Below, piece by piece: positions 30,901 through 35,164 of a DNA stretch of 64,000 bases; the stretch's first letter is position 1, and every line of letters starts with the position of its first letter. This stretch comes from Apostichopus japonicus (lineage: Eukaryota > Echinodermata > Holothuroidea > Aspidochirotida > Stichopodidae): positions 13,204,077 to 13,268,076 of the forward strand of contig NC_092582.1 of assembly GCF_037975245.1 (NCBI RefSeq), written 5' to 3'. The notes under the pieces were generated by a model. That model did no database searches and had not been told where the DNA came from. It was given only the letters and a program-made list of their open reading frames with translations. The position numbers and the translations under genes are program-made.

Positions 30901-30987
30901 CCTTTTTACACCAATGCATCGGGCATGGCTTCCGCCCCACCTAACCCAGGACAACAGCATTTTAACCCGCACAACCAATATTACTGA
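882..30987 (+). CDS. Gene 1: MUC4/mucin-like transmembrane protein with VWD end, EGF array and two SEA domains (5' partial, 36 exons)
   Basis: The span contains 36 exons that join without a frame break into 1894 residues plus TGA; the first codon is split across an exon lying upstream of the window. Domain order by window residue: VWD end and post-VWD block 1-129, cadherin-like module 130-235, two EGF-like modules 235-302, 22 EGF modules 303-1226, SEA 1227-1342, two EGFs 1343-1428, SEA 1429-1558, EGF 1559-1597, Thr-rich stalk to about 1694, membrane helix about 1699-1727, cytoplasmic tail to 1894. This order is that of the MUC4/mucin-like protein family, in which NIDO and AMOP modules normally precede VWD; those would lie outside the window. 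Most EGFs open with D-x-D/N-E-C, the calcium-binding form. The role is probably a cell-surface adhesive or protective glycoprotein (inference). Orthology to any named gene cannot be settled by eye, so no symbol is given. Confidence 0.88.
1565..1834 (+). CDS. Gene 1 exon w2: conserved block following VWD in MUC4-like proteins
   Basis: The exon opens [11 protein letters not shown] and later has [20 protein letters not shown], a Cys-x5-Cys-x-FD block seen directly after VWD in MUC4-like proteins. Phase 1 in and out. The donor (GT at 1835) lies inside a motif that recurs downstream in the intron at about 1943 and 2093. Confidence 0.82.
1835..2820 (+). repeat. Intron with tandem copies of the exon w2 donor region
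   Basis: The donor motif GGTTTTAGGTAAGGTGGCC at 1827 recurs at 1943 and, diverged, at about 2093. Each copy is followed by similar sequence around a CTCTAGAGAGCCCA-type motif and a GTCCGTAACGTT motif. The spacing is about 116 bp and then about 150 bp. The rest of the intron shows nothing recognisable. Confidence 0.7.
2821..2970 (+). CDS. Gene 1 exon w3: cadherin-like/Ig-fold module, first half
   Basis: The peptide has P-P-N-I-T followed by [19 protein letters not shown] and YSLES. This is the pattern of cadherin-like or dystroglycan-type modules (G-x-x-Y-x-Y-x-x-x-A-x-D-P-E-G). Phase 1 in and out; acceptor at 2819-2820, donor at 2971. Confidence 0.8.
3118..3185 (+). repeat. TATATGTGTATG microsatellite in intron
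   Basis: Alternating TA and TGTA units make up this tract. It explains the low-complexity open frames seen on both strands here. Confidence 0.8.
3734..3915 (+). CDS. Gene 1 exon w4: cadherin-like module end and start of an EGF-like module
   Basis: [23 protein letters not shown] completes the cadherin-like fold, and [11 protein letters not shown] begins an EGF-like module. Phase 1 in, phase 0 out (donor GT at 3916). Frame continues exactly into the next exon. Confidence 0.8.
4328..4514 (+). CDS. Gene 1 exon w5: two EGF-like modules
   Basis: [20 protein letters not shown] closes the first EGF-like module. [15 protein letters not shown] followed by [14 protein letters not shown] makes a second, atypical one. 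Phase 0 in, phase 1 out. About 70 bases of this exon are duplicated in the next intron (4536-4605). Confidence 0.8.
4515..5476 (+). repeat. Intron carrying a partial copy of exon w5
   Basis: From 4536 the sequence GATAATGTAGCCCCACT and what follows copies exon w5 from about 4431, at a spacing of about 104 bp. The copy diverges and loses the open frame after about 70 bases. The remainder of the intron has nothing I recognise. Confidence 0.72.
5477..5623 (+). CDS. Gene 1 exon w6: calcium-binding EGF module 1
   Basis: [17 protein letters not shown], then six-Cys spacing through [20 protein letters not shown]. It has an enlarged first loop compared with the other EGFs. Phase 1 in and out. Confidence 0.88.
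6122..6253 (+). CDS. Gene 1 exon w7: calcium-binding EGF module 2
   Basis: [18 protein letters not shown], then [18 protein letters not shown]. One complete six-Cys EGF on a phase 1-1 exon. Confidence 0.9.
6508..6630 (+). CDS. Gene 1 exon w8: calcium-binding EGF module 3
   Basis: [18 protein letters not shown], then [19 protein letters not shown]. Phase 1-1 exon flanked by AT-rich introns. Confidence 0.9.
7177..7425 (+). CDS. Gene 1 exon w9: EGF modules 4 and 5 on one exon
   Basis: Two complete calcium-binding EGFs ([12 protein letters not shown]... and [13 protein letters not shown]...) run together with no intron between them. Phase 1-1 overall. Probably an intron was lost between two single-EGF exons. 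Confidence 0.9.
7426..8319 (+). other. Intron, no recognised feature
   Basis: An 894-bp AT-rich intron. Short low-complexity runs only; I see no coding, RNA or mobile-element signal. Confidence 0.6.
8320..8448 (+). CDS. Gene 1 exon w10: calcium-binding EGF module 6
   Basis: [20 protein letters not shown], then [19 protein letters not shown]. Phase 1-1; the donor GTAACC is weaker than most in this gene. Confidence 0.88.
8602..9065 (+). mobile_element. 5'-truncated non-LTR retrotransposon (CR1/L2-like) 3' end
   Basis: An open frame from about 8602 to 8953 reads [12 protein letters not shown]...[11 protein letters not shown]...[16 protein letters not shown]...[10 protein letters not shown]. 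This is the C-terminal tail typical of CR1/L2/Jockey-type reverse-transcriptase proteins. The stop is followed by a short AT-rich 3' tail with a GCGC..TTTATAAA motif. The rest of the element is missing, as expected for a 5'-truncated insertion. It lies in the sense orientation inside a gene 1 intron. The frame is intact over about 117 codons, which suggests a fairly young copy. Confidence 0.78.
9306..9431 (+). CDS. Gene 1 exon w11: calcium-binding EGF module 7
   Basis: [19 protein letters not shown], then [19 protein letters not shown]. Phase 1-1. Confidence 0.9.
9432..10206 (+). other. Intron, no recognised feature
   Basis: A 775-bp intron with a G-rich patch near 9530-9560. Nothing else stands out. 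Confidence 0.6.
10207..10329 (+). CDS. Gene 1 exon w12: calcium-binding EGF module 8
   Basis: [18 protein letters not shown], then [19 protein letters not shown]. Phase 1-1. Confidence 0.9.
10330..10888 (+). other. Intron, no recognised feature
   Basis: A 559-bp intron without visible repeats or coding signal. Confidence 0.6.
10889..11014 (+). CDS. Gene 1 exon w13: calcium-binding EGF module 9
   Basis: [19 protein letters not shown], then [19 protein letters not shown]. This is the fibrillin/thrombomodulin-like EGF variant, with C-x3-C in the middle. Phase 1-1. Confidence 0.88.
11026..11195 (-). mobile_element. SINE-like 3' fragment (AAAGCGCTTTACAG motif with ATA tail)
   Basis: An (ATA)n tail is followed by a CAAAGCGCTTTACAG motif and by GGTCAATGATAACCTGTC and GTTACCTCACAGGTAACTTG segments. 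These resemble the 3' halves of the tRNA-derived SINEs at 29645-30020 and 60136-60320. The tail position gives a minus orientation. Confidence 0.5.
11492..11611 (+). CDS. Gene 1 exon w14: calcium-binding EGF module 10
   Basis: [18 protein letters not shown], then [20 protein letters not shown]. Phase 1-1; the split codon at the end begins with C rather than the usual G. Confidence 0.88.
11612..12324 (+). repeat. Intron with a 160-bp-spaced imperfect duplication
   Basis: TTGATGACTTGAGCATTGG at about 11701 and 11859, and TTAGTTTTGAGTGTATGAA at about 11783 and 11900, show a diverged duplication. Nothing coding is visible. Confidence 0.6.
12325..12447 (+). CDS. Gene 1 exon w15: EGF module 11, not calcium-binding
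   Basis: [20 protein letters not shown], then [19 protein letters not shown]. It has six Cys but lacks the D-x-D-E-C opening found in its neighbours, so this module should not bind calcium in the usual way. Phase 1-1. Confidence 0.85.
12470..12690 (+). repeat. (ATT)n-rich low-complexity tract
   Basis: About 220 bases are built almost only from ATT/TAT units. It lies in the intron between exons w15 and w16. Confidence 0.85.
12691..13243 (+). other. Rest of intron, no recognised feature
   Basis: The 553 bases after the ATT-rich tract contain a short C run near 12940. No coding, RNA or mobile-element signal is visible. Confidence 0.6.
13244..13369 (+). CDS. Gene 1 exon w16: calcium-binding EGF module 12
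   Basis: [20 protein letters not shown], then [20 protein letters not shown]. This is another C-x3-C EGF of the fibrillin/LDLR-like type. Phase 1-1. Confidence 0.9.
13612..13665 (+). repeat. G-rich minisatellite (GGGGAGGGGTG units)
   Basis: Tandem GGGGTGGGGGA-type units with many runs of four or more G. They could form G-quadruplexes on the sense strand of the intron. Confidence 0.8.
13945..14070 (+). CDS. Gene 1 exon w17: calcium-binding EGF module 13
   Basis: [19 protein letters not shown], then [19 protein letters not shown]. Phase 1-1; the donor GTTAAA is weak. Confidence 0.87.
14071..14929 (+). other. Intron with short tandem repeats
   Basis: It holds an (AAT)n run near 14140-14160 and AATAGAATACATACAAC-type repeats at about 14780-14840. 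I see no coding or RNA signal. Confidence 0.55.
14930..15049 (+). CDS. Gene 1 exon w18: calcium-binding EGF module 14
   Basis: [17 protein letters not shown], then [19 protein letters not shown]. Phase 1-1. Confidence 0.9.
15050..15678 (+). other. Intron with a short GATTTCATCCTTCT repeat
   Basis: GATTTCATCCTTCT or close variants occur several times between about 15503 and 15585. Nothing else is evident in this 629-bp intron. Confidence 0.6.
15679..15798 (+). CDS. Gene 1 exon w19: calcium-binding EGF module 15
   Basis: [17 protein letters not shown], then [19 protein letters not shown]. Phase 1-1. Confidence 0.9.
   Translation: MLMNVLVLECVMSLPIAPTLLGRLFVHVMKASVAMDYFV
15941..15965 (+). repeat. 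(GGTCA)n short tandem repeat
   Basis: Five consecutive GGTCA units lie in the intron after exon w19. Confidence 0.85.
16238..16363 (+). CDS. Gene 1 exon w20: calcium-binding EGF module 16
   Basis: [19 protein letters not shown], then [19 protein letters not shown]. Phase 1-1; the split codon begins with A, giving Asn at the junction with exon w21. Confidence 0.9.
16595..16850 (+). repeat. Tandem duplication of the exon w21 acceptor region
   Basis: A TTAGTGTCACT minisatellite is followed by two copies, 121 bp apart, of CAGTTGTGTYTAGCTGAAAG...CCCATAATGTT..TATACAG plus the first exon bases GATGTTAATGAATGC. The first acceptor (AG at 16707-16708) is a decoy: its frame hits TAG at 16771-16773 and no donor is visible before that. 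The second (16828-16829) is the one used. Confidence 0.8.
16830..16967 (+). CDS. Gene 1 exon w21: calcium-binding EGF module 17
   Basis: [17 protein letters not shown], then [19 protein letters not shown]. The first loop is four or five residues longer than in neighbouring EGFs. Phase 1-1. Confidence 0.88.
17294..17539 (+). CDS. Gene 1 exon w22: EGF modules 18 and 19 on one exon
   Basis: [17 protein letters not shown]... and [18 protein letters not shown]... are two complete EGFs without an intron between them. This is the second double-EGF exon of the gene. Phase 1-1. The acceptor follows a TTTTTTTGGGGGGGGGGG run about 60 bases upstream. Confidence 0.9.
17560..17985 (+). repeat. 55-bp minisatellite in intron
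   Basis: The GATACATTTGTTGAATAG motif recurs at 17664, 17719, 17774 and 17829 with exact 55-bp spacing; diverged copies lie before and after, about seven in all. The array has no stops on the minus strand, which creates an artefactual open frame. Confidence 0.9.
18313..18444 (+). CDS. Gene 1 exon w23: calcium-binding EGF module 20
   Basis: [17 protein letters not shown], then [20 protein letters not shown]. Phase 1-1. Confidence 0.9.
18477..18570 (+). repeat. AAATAAAATAAATACATC short tandem repeat
   Basis: AAAATAAAATAAATACAT-type units repeat about five times just downstream of exon w23. Confidence 0.8.
18571..19160 (+). repeat. About 360-bp tandem duplication with a GTTGGCCTGACGTT core
   Basis: AAAACTGTTAGCAAACTGC starts at 18571 and again at about 18931. 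Each copy then has GTTGGCCTGACGTT..GATCCTAGCAGGA..CTTCTTCAAA and ACAAAAACACGCACAGAATA. The second copy is shorter. The family is unidentified here; the motif looks like a dispersed repeat rather than unique intron. Confidence 0.75.
19161..19730 (+). other. Rest of intron, no recognised feature
   Basis: The AT-rich 570 bases up to exon w24 show no coding, RNA or repeat signal that I can support. Confidence 0.6.
19731..19847 (+). CDS. Gene 1 exon w24: EGF module 21
   Basis: [16 protein letters not shown], then [19 protein letters not shown]. Compact EGF; the second residue is Phe instead of Ile/Val. Phase 1-1. Confidence 0.88.
19848..20158 (+). other. Intron, no recognised feature
   Basis: A 311-bp intron with no visible repeat, RNA or coding signal. 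Confidence 0.6.
20159..20281 (+). CDS. Gene 1 exon w25: EGF module 22
   Basis: [18 protein letters not shown], then [18 protein letters not shown]. It ends the main EGF array. Phase 1-1; the split codon starts with T and gives Ser at the SEA junction. Confidence 0.88.
20282..20678 (+). other. Intron, pyrimidine-rich patch only
   Basis: A C- and T-rich stretch lies at about 20350-20450. Nothing else is recognisable. Confidence 0.6.
20679..20794 (+). CDS. Gene 1 exon w26: SEA domain 1, first half
   Basis: [20 protein letters not shown], then [16 protein letters not shown]. The pattern S-F-x-I...Y.....S...L is that of SEA domain strand 1 and helix 1. Phase 1 in, phase 0 out. Confidence 0.75.
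20795..21627 (+). other. Intron with TTTATATAG short repeats
   Basis: Near 21200-21290 there are about seven imperfect GTTTATA(TA)GA units. No other feature is seen in this 833-bp intron. Confidence 0.6.
21628..21859 (+). CDS. Gene 1 exon w27: SEA domain 1, second half
   Basis: [20 protein letters not shown] continues through [10 protein letters not shown]. It completes a SEA fold, but the position of the usual G-S-V-V-V cleavage loop reads E-G-G-A-N, so self-cleavage is unlikely here. Phase 0 in, phase 1 out. Confidence 0.78.
21860..23006 (+). other. Intron with a CTCCCCTCCT polypyrimidine tract
   Basis: 22555-22655 is almost pure C/T built from CTCCTCTCCC units, and 21912-21958 is G-rich. 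The open frames there are low-complexity artefacts. Nothing else is recognised. Confidence 0.7.
23007..23138 (+). CDS. Gene 1 exon w28: EGF module 23
   Basis: [17 protein letters not shown], then [20 protein letters not shown]. It lacks the D-x-D-E-C opening. Phase 1-1. The last 19 bases and the donor are repeated three times downstream. Confidence 0.88.
23120..23520 (+). repeat. 102-bp tandem repeat made of the exon w28 end, donor and intron
   Basis: Copies start at 23120, 23222, 23324 and 23426, exactly 102 bp apart. Each carries the exon end GTTTCATCTCCTGCAGTG, the donor GTAAGA, an intron segment and a CATTTCAG acceptor that abuts the next copy. In copies 2 and 4 this forms an AG-18 nt-GT unit; copy 3 has an altered acceptor and loses the CAG before the donor. 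Confidence 0.9.
23718..23843 (+). CDS. Gene 1 exon w29: calcium-binding EGF module 24
   Basis: [17 protein letters not shown], then [20 protein letters not shown]. Phase 1-1; the split codon starts with T. A TTCTA-rich tract precedes the acceptor. Confidence 0.88.
23844..24816 (+). other. Intron, no recognised feature
   Basis: A 973-bp intron with a G run near 24060-24075 and a C-rich stretch near 24510-24540. I see no RNA, coding or mobile-element signal. Confidence 0.55.
24817..24950 (+). CDS. Gene 1 exon w30: SEA domain 2, first half
   Basis: [20 protein letters not shown], then [14 protein letters not shown]. The ..F..LE..VC.S.. helix matches SEA domains of transmembrane mucins. Phase 1 in, phase 0 out. 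Confidence 0.78.
25005..25310 (+). repeat. About 20-bp G-rich minisatellite (GGGGAACCATAGGGG units)
   Basis: Units such as GGGGCAATGGGGAACCATAG repeat about 14 times with drift. The complementary strand is open in more than one frame purely because of the repeat. Confidence 0.85.
25311..25758 (+). other. Rest of intron with a TGATACAAGTAT short repeat
   Basis: TGATACAAGTATATGATAT-type units repeat four or five times at about 25648-25735. Nothing else is recognised. Confidence 0.65.
25759..26014 (+). CDS. Gene 1 exon w31: SEA domain 2, second half with GSI cleavage-type motif
   Basis: The peptide runs [18 protein letters not shown], then [21 protein letters not shown] at 25834-25842 sits where the G-S-V-V-V autocleavage loop lies in mucin SEA domains, directly before a V-rich strand. 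Phase 0 in, phase 1 out. This SEA is the membrane-proximal one, the usual place for a cleaved SEA domain. Confidence 0.8.
26015..26723 (+). other. Intron, no recognised feature
   Basis: A 709-bp AT-rich intron; only a G-rich patch near 26548-26572 stands out. Confidence 0.6.
26724..26802 (+). CDS. Gene 1 exon w32: EGF module 25, first part
   Basis: [17 protein letters not shown], then LGSYVC. Phase 1 in, phase 2 out. It is the only EGF of the single-EGF type split by an intron. Confidence 0.82.
26803..27563 (+). repeat. Intron with diverged repeats of a CTTTCCCCAAGTA motif
   Basis: GGTCATGAACTTTCCCCAAG or a close variant occurs at about 26851, 26980, 27082 and 27313, and GACTGTAGGTNAAGTCAAGG-like segments accompany it. 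This is an old tandem array with units of roughly 100-130 bp. Confidence 0.6.
27564..27892 (+). CDS. Gene 1 exon w33: EGF 25 end and Thr-rich stalk
   Basis: [11 protein letters not shown] closes the EGF module. It is followed by about 90 residues rich in Thr with TTEG and [10 protein letters not shown] repeats (a 12-bp DNA repeat, GGAACCACGGAG). This is a mucin-like O-glycosylated stalk between the last EGF and the membrane. Phase 2 in, phase 1 out. Confidence 0.85.
27893..28279 (+). other. Intron with short CCCCTGCC repeats
   Basis: A GACCCCTGCC-type motif repeats four times at about 28140-28200. No other feature is visible in this 387-bp intron. Confidence 0.6.
28280..28674 (+). CDS. Gene 1 exon w34: transmembrane helix and cytoplasmic tail
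   Basis: [20 protein letters not shown] continues as a single hydrophobic helix and ends in a Cys cluster C-C-F-C-C-C before QRR. The Cys cluster suggests palmitoylation, and the basic stop-transfer fixes the tail inside. The tail has Tyr-rich segments ([15 protein letters not shown]), an acidic Y-E-D-E-Y-S-D-D-D stretch and a charged segment. GC content is clearly higher than in the flanks. Phase 1 in, phase 0 out. Confidence 0.9.
28675..29195 (+). other. Intron, no recognised feature
   Basis: A 521-bp intron without visible repeats or coding signal beyond read-through of exon w34. Confidence 0.6.
29196..29291 (+). CDS. Gene 1 exon w35: cytoplasmic tail, Arg/Ser-rich
   Basis: [20 protein letters not shown], then [12 protein letters not shown]. 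Phase 0 at both ends, so the exon could be skipped without a frameshift. Strong donor GTATGT. Confidence 0.75.
29525..30315 (+). repeat. 27-bp minisatellite interrupted by a SINE
   Basis: Units of GTAAGCATATCTTGCATAGC plus ATCTTGT lie at 29525-29643 and again at about 30025-30315, roughly four and ten copies. The middle is the minus-strand SINE at 29645-30020. All of it sits in the intron between exons w35 and w36. Confidence 0.88.
29645..30020 (-). mobile_element. tRNA-derived SINE
   Basis: On the minus strand the element starts with a tRNA-like head: A box TGGTCAAGTGGTT (complement of 29995-30007) and B box GGTTTGAGTCC (complement of 29953-29963). A body containing TGTGTCCTTGGGCAAGGCAC and a CACCCAGGTGTATAAATGGG segment follows. 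Both body motifs are widespread in invertebrate SINEs. Target duplications are hard to see because it lies in a tandem repeat. Confidence 0.8.
30877..30987 (+). CDS. Gene 1 exon w36: C-terminus with NPFY motif and stop
   Basis: [16 protein letters not shown], then ending HNQYY and TGA at 30985-30987. N-P-F-Y (30898-30909) fits the NPxY signal read by PTB-domain adaptors in endocytosis. Phase 0 in. Acceptor CTCGCCTACAG. Confidence 0.85.
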   Translation, partial: FEEQPHQNPFYTNASGMASAPPNPGQQHFNPHNQYY

Positions 30988-32410
30988 GACATTCACTGGT
31001 TCATTTTTTTTTAACATTTTTTTTTTAATTTATTGACCACATAGCAGCTATATGTGACCATTTTAACATATTTCAATATTGCTATTTACTGTTATCAATA
31101 AGCAAAGGTCCATGGTAGATATCACGTTTAGCATTTTAGAATTGTAAGAATATGTCAGAGGTTGCCCGCTTTTCTTTTTTACCCCTTTTTTTTTGTAAAT
31201 TACGCATCCTGTCGTAAGAAGATGCTTAGATAGTTTGGTGATTAATTCATCTCTAGGCCGTTAATCATTCTGTTGGGTTTTGTCAATGTCTAATAGACTT
31301 ATTCCTTGATCTTTCAAACCGTGTCTTCTAGCTCCACCCTTTCCCCTTTTTTTCTTTCTTCAAGCTAGGCATTGAACATTGATTGAATTCTTGTATTTCC
31401 AGACAATTTTTATTAATAATGTGGATGTGTTTACGACACTGATATTTGAATGAAAAACTATATATTACTCTACCATTTTTTTTACCATGGACAAACATTT
31501 TATAGAATTCTTAATCTGGTATTTTTAAAATATTAACAACTTGCACTTTTTTTCGTCCGTTTGTCTTCCTTTCATTTACGAAAGTCTCAAATTGTCCTTC
31601 ACTTATTCAAAAACCTGTCTTTCGTTAGTCACTCATTTATAAATTGAATATACAAAGCTGCAAATTATTTTAAACAACTGTTTGAAAATCAAACTTGGTA
31701 ACCATCTAACCATCTCATGAGTTGGCTAGTCTACACAAATCTGTCATTTGCCATTTCCATTGTGGCTAAAGATAAGCTATAATTACATACTTAATTTTAT
31801 TGGGGGAGGCGGGGGTTGTTTTTGACAGAGATGAACAAAGTATGCTGGAGCTGGAGTTAGCTGTAAATGTGAAATGGCTTCAAACTGCGACCAGATTTGT
31901 TTCATTCACCTATTAGTTCTGACCTTGATAAAATGCTATACAGAAAGTGACCCCTTCCAACCCATACCAGTAATAGAAAACGAACTATAATTGTCTGTGT
32001 CAATTACTCCTAACGATGATTGACCACAACGGTATCAAAATACAACACTGGCTATACTTCGTATTTTATAAAATAATTAAATAAATAAATTTATTAAATA
32101 AATGAGTAACTAAATAAAACTGAATACAGATTTAGATGTGTTGAGCTATAGTAGCTAGGTTACTTAATTACCAAGATTAAAATTAATGCAATATTGTATT
32201 GTGTGAGTTTAATAAAAAAAAAATCATCTATTTTTTTATATGCACAACTTTAAAAATCATCTTATCACTGGTATGTTAAGCATTTTTAACTGTCATATTT
32301 AATCAATATTATTTTTTGGGTGGTTTCTATATGCAGCTAATTTAGTCATTCACTGTTTCTCAATCGTTTTATAAGGGAAAAATGAATAAACATTGACTGA
32401 CTTATTGATT
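30988..32410 (+). other. Probable gene 1 3' UTR
   Basis: There is no open frame of note and the stretch is AT-rich. It ends near an AATAAA at 32385-32390 that is followed after about 30 bases by a GT-rich stretch (TTGTGTGTGTCAGTG). Several earlier AATAAA motifs (about 32050-32220) lack such a partner. The extent is inferred. Confidence 0.5.
32385..32390 (+). terminator. Candidate poly(A) signal of gene 1
   Basis: AATAAA with a GT-rich downstream element at about 32420-32455. The cleavage site would be near 32405. Confidence 0.5.
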
Positions 32411-33044
32411 AAACTTATTTTGGTTGTGTGTGTCAGTGTTTTTTTGTGAATTTGTTTTTGCTTCACTAGAATCGCTGGACATCAAACTCTGACATCCCAC
32501 TGACCACTCCCCTACCCACTGACCACTTCCCTACCCTTCCCCTCCCAGTCCATAGTAAAACGTTAAATTATTCGCCATTTTCTATCGCTCATTGTCTACG
32601 TGATAGAGGCCTAGGTAGTATGGCCTAACTTTAGGCTACCACCGGGTTTAGAATTACACGGTTGATCACAGCAAAACAATCTATTTAATTGGGTGTTCGT
32701 CTAAAGTGTTTAAAACATTATATAGCCTTTATAAAAAAATGTAATGTATAAGAAAAAGTGGTGAACAATTGTGAGCATAGTTTACAACTTGCTTTGGATG
32801 ACACCAGCTGCAAACTATACAATGTTATGCACAAAATATCTCACTTGATATGACATCAGACTATATATGTGTTAGTATCGTTAACAAGTTAAGAAAACGC
32901 TTAAAACTGATGAAATATGTGACAATTATTGTTATTAATTGGTTTCGTAAGTATCACTATCTTTGCAAGCCTAGGATGACCAATACGGTCGGCTTTGCCG
33001 TCAATGCTAAGGCCAACATAGTCTCATAGCTTGTAGTCATTCAC
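32411..33044. other. Intergenic, nothing recognised
   Basis: About 630 bases with no ORF, RNA or repeat signal that I can support. Confidence 0.55.
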
Positions 33045-33440
33045 ATATGTCGATTTCTTCCAAAGAAGAGCACTAGAAAATGACATGTGAATGTGATAAT
33101 GATCGTCCAATGAGAGCACGAGCTACTTACATATGTCAATATAATTCGGTATATGTCGATTTCGTCCAATCAGAGCACAAGAATACAACATGTGACAATG
33201 ATCGTCCAATCAGAGAACGAGAAACTTATACATGTCAATATAATTCGACAAATGTCGATTTCTTCTACTCAGAGCGTTAGAAAACAACATGTGACACTGA
33301 TCGTCCAATACGAGCCCGACAAACCGACATACATCAATTTAATTCGACATATGTCGATTTCAGGACCTATGGCACATTAGCCGTTAATTTCATCCAATCT
33401 GAGCATGAGAAACTTAATTTGTCAATACTCCGATGTCAAA
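33045..33440 (+). repeat. About 100-bp tandem repeat (ATATGTCGATTTC units)
   Basis: ATATGTCGATTTC starts at 33045, 33151, 33250 and 33349, spaced 106, 99 and 99 bp. Each unit also has ATGATCGTCCAATSAGAG-like and CATGTCAATATAATTCG segments. A partial fifth unit trails off near 33440. Confidence 0.88.
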
Positions 33441-33533
33441 CACCGTTTATGTCGGCTATGTACTTGCCTCGTCTGTCTATCAGATTTTCCGAAATGCCTT
33501 CTACCCATGGTCAACCATATACCACTATACAAC

Positions 33534-34248
33534 CAGGGGCGTTAATCCGATTTGAAACGTGGGGGGACGAGATCGATTCGAATATTCCGGCCGTAAGTAC
33601 TATCTAAGCGGAGCGCCACCATCGGTTGGCGCGCAGCGTACAAGAAAATTTTTCTTCTGGCAGACCCCTCAGATTGCAGGAAACGGCACTTTCCGTGCAT
33701 TATGGCGTTAAGCAACACCCCTAAAATTGATAACATTTCCGGCAATTTTTTATTTTGGGAAATATTCTCGAAGGAAATGATCGCCATTTATTCCTCAGTT
33801 TACCAATTCCTCGTCTCCCAGAAGCAACCAAAATTTAAGATATCGAAACATTTTGTGTTGGCTGATCCATGATCACCGCCCATGCCGTGAGTGGGTGAAG
33901 AAAAATCTATGCCGTTTGAAAACATGGGCAGAAAAAGCGAAAGTAGCGAAACCTAAGGTAAAACGCGCGATAACGAAGTGATTATATTCCAGGTTAATTG
34001 AGACTGTATCAAACGCGAGCTTAGGACAAACATATTCAAAGGTAATGGCATTACTAACCCCGATATGTCGTCTTTGAGGTGTGTGGAAAATCCGCAACGA
34101 CCATCAAAGAGCAATTGAATATTTAGTCTACTTTTCGATTTCAAAAACACTTTTTTTTTAAATTTTGCCAAAATTGTATGACACCTTTGACAATTTTTTT
34201 TGGGGGGGGGGGCTGTGCCTCCGGGCCCCAATAGGCACGACGCCACTG
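33534..34248 (+). mobile_element. MITE-like element, hAT-type ends, no visible target duplication
   Basis: It starts CAGGGGCGT and ends ACGCCACTG, so the termini match as inverted repeats in 8 of 9 positions. An interior stretch (about 33607-33690, GCGCCACCAT..GGTTGGCGCG) closely matches the element at 44255-44551. The 8-bp flanks (TATACAAC and ACCCCAGG) do not match, so it may be a chimera of two elements. Confidence 0.5.
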
Positions 34249-34277
34249 ACCCCAGGGCCTCAGATATAGGCCTATTG

Positions 34278-34642
34278 CAGGGATGGGCAACCTTTTGAAT
34301 GAATGGGCCAGATTTTAGGAGTGAAAGATTGACAAGGCCGCACCTAACCAACGAACTGCTGTTGATTTCAAACCTTTGATTACGAGGACGTTCTAGCATT
34401 AGGTGTGTGTACTTAATCTGTATTCACAAAAATATAATGTCAATACAGTACAGTTGATAATTAATGGTGATAATAGGCCTATACCAGACAGCATCATTAG
34501 TGCAGATAAATTCTAAGCAGCTAGCTCGTTTTTGGTGATGATGCAAAATAGATTGATTTTTTTCTTTTTCTTGAGACATCCCACGGGCCGCAAAAAAAAA
34601 TCACTGGCGGGCCGCATGTGGCCCGCAGGTTGCCCACCCCTG
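34278..34642 (+). mobile_element. Non-autonomous hAT-type element
   Basis: The left end CAGGGATGGGCAACCT and right end AGGTTGCCCACCCCTG are inverted repeats with one mismatch in 16. The 8-bp flanks GCCTATTG and GTCTATAG agree in 6 of 8, which fits an old 8-bp target duplication. hAT elements have CAG-type ends and 8-bp duplications. There is no transposase frame in the 365 bp. Confidence 0.78.
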
Positions 34643-34650
34643 GTCTATAG

Positions 34651-35164
34651 GAACGATGTCCCAAAATTTCCCCGGACATATAGGCGAAGGAAGCTATCCG
34701 CCGCGACTGCATGTGAGTTTCTCGACCTACCGTCCTGGGAGTCATACCACAAAATGGTGCATTTCCTCATACGCCATTAATAATAATTTAAATAACTAAC
34801 TAATAAGGCACAGCCCAGATCCGAGTTCGTATAGCTAGCTTAGCGCAAATTTGTCCAAAAGTCGTCAAACGCCAGCATGTTAAACCAGGTTGCTAGGTCT
34901 ACGAGACTACATTTATATGAAATTTGAAACAAGGATAGCAAGACAAACCACTTTTATTATGTTTTCAGGACCTCACACATGCGCATGTATCGTCAGACTT
35001 AGAATAGGTCCCATGTGAGTGGTGGCTAAAGTGATGAAGGCATGAAAATAAATCAGTAGTTGTTCGTTGGAGTCCTCAAGCAAGTTAACTCGGTTTCTAG
35101 GTGGATCTGCATCTGGTTATCGGGTGAATTCTGGTCGGAGCGTACTATGTAACCACCATGTACC
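34651..35164. other. Intergenic, nothing recognised
   Basis: About 510 bases with no supported feature. Confidence 0.5.
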
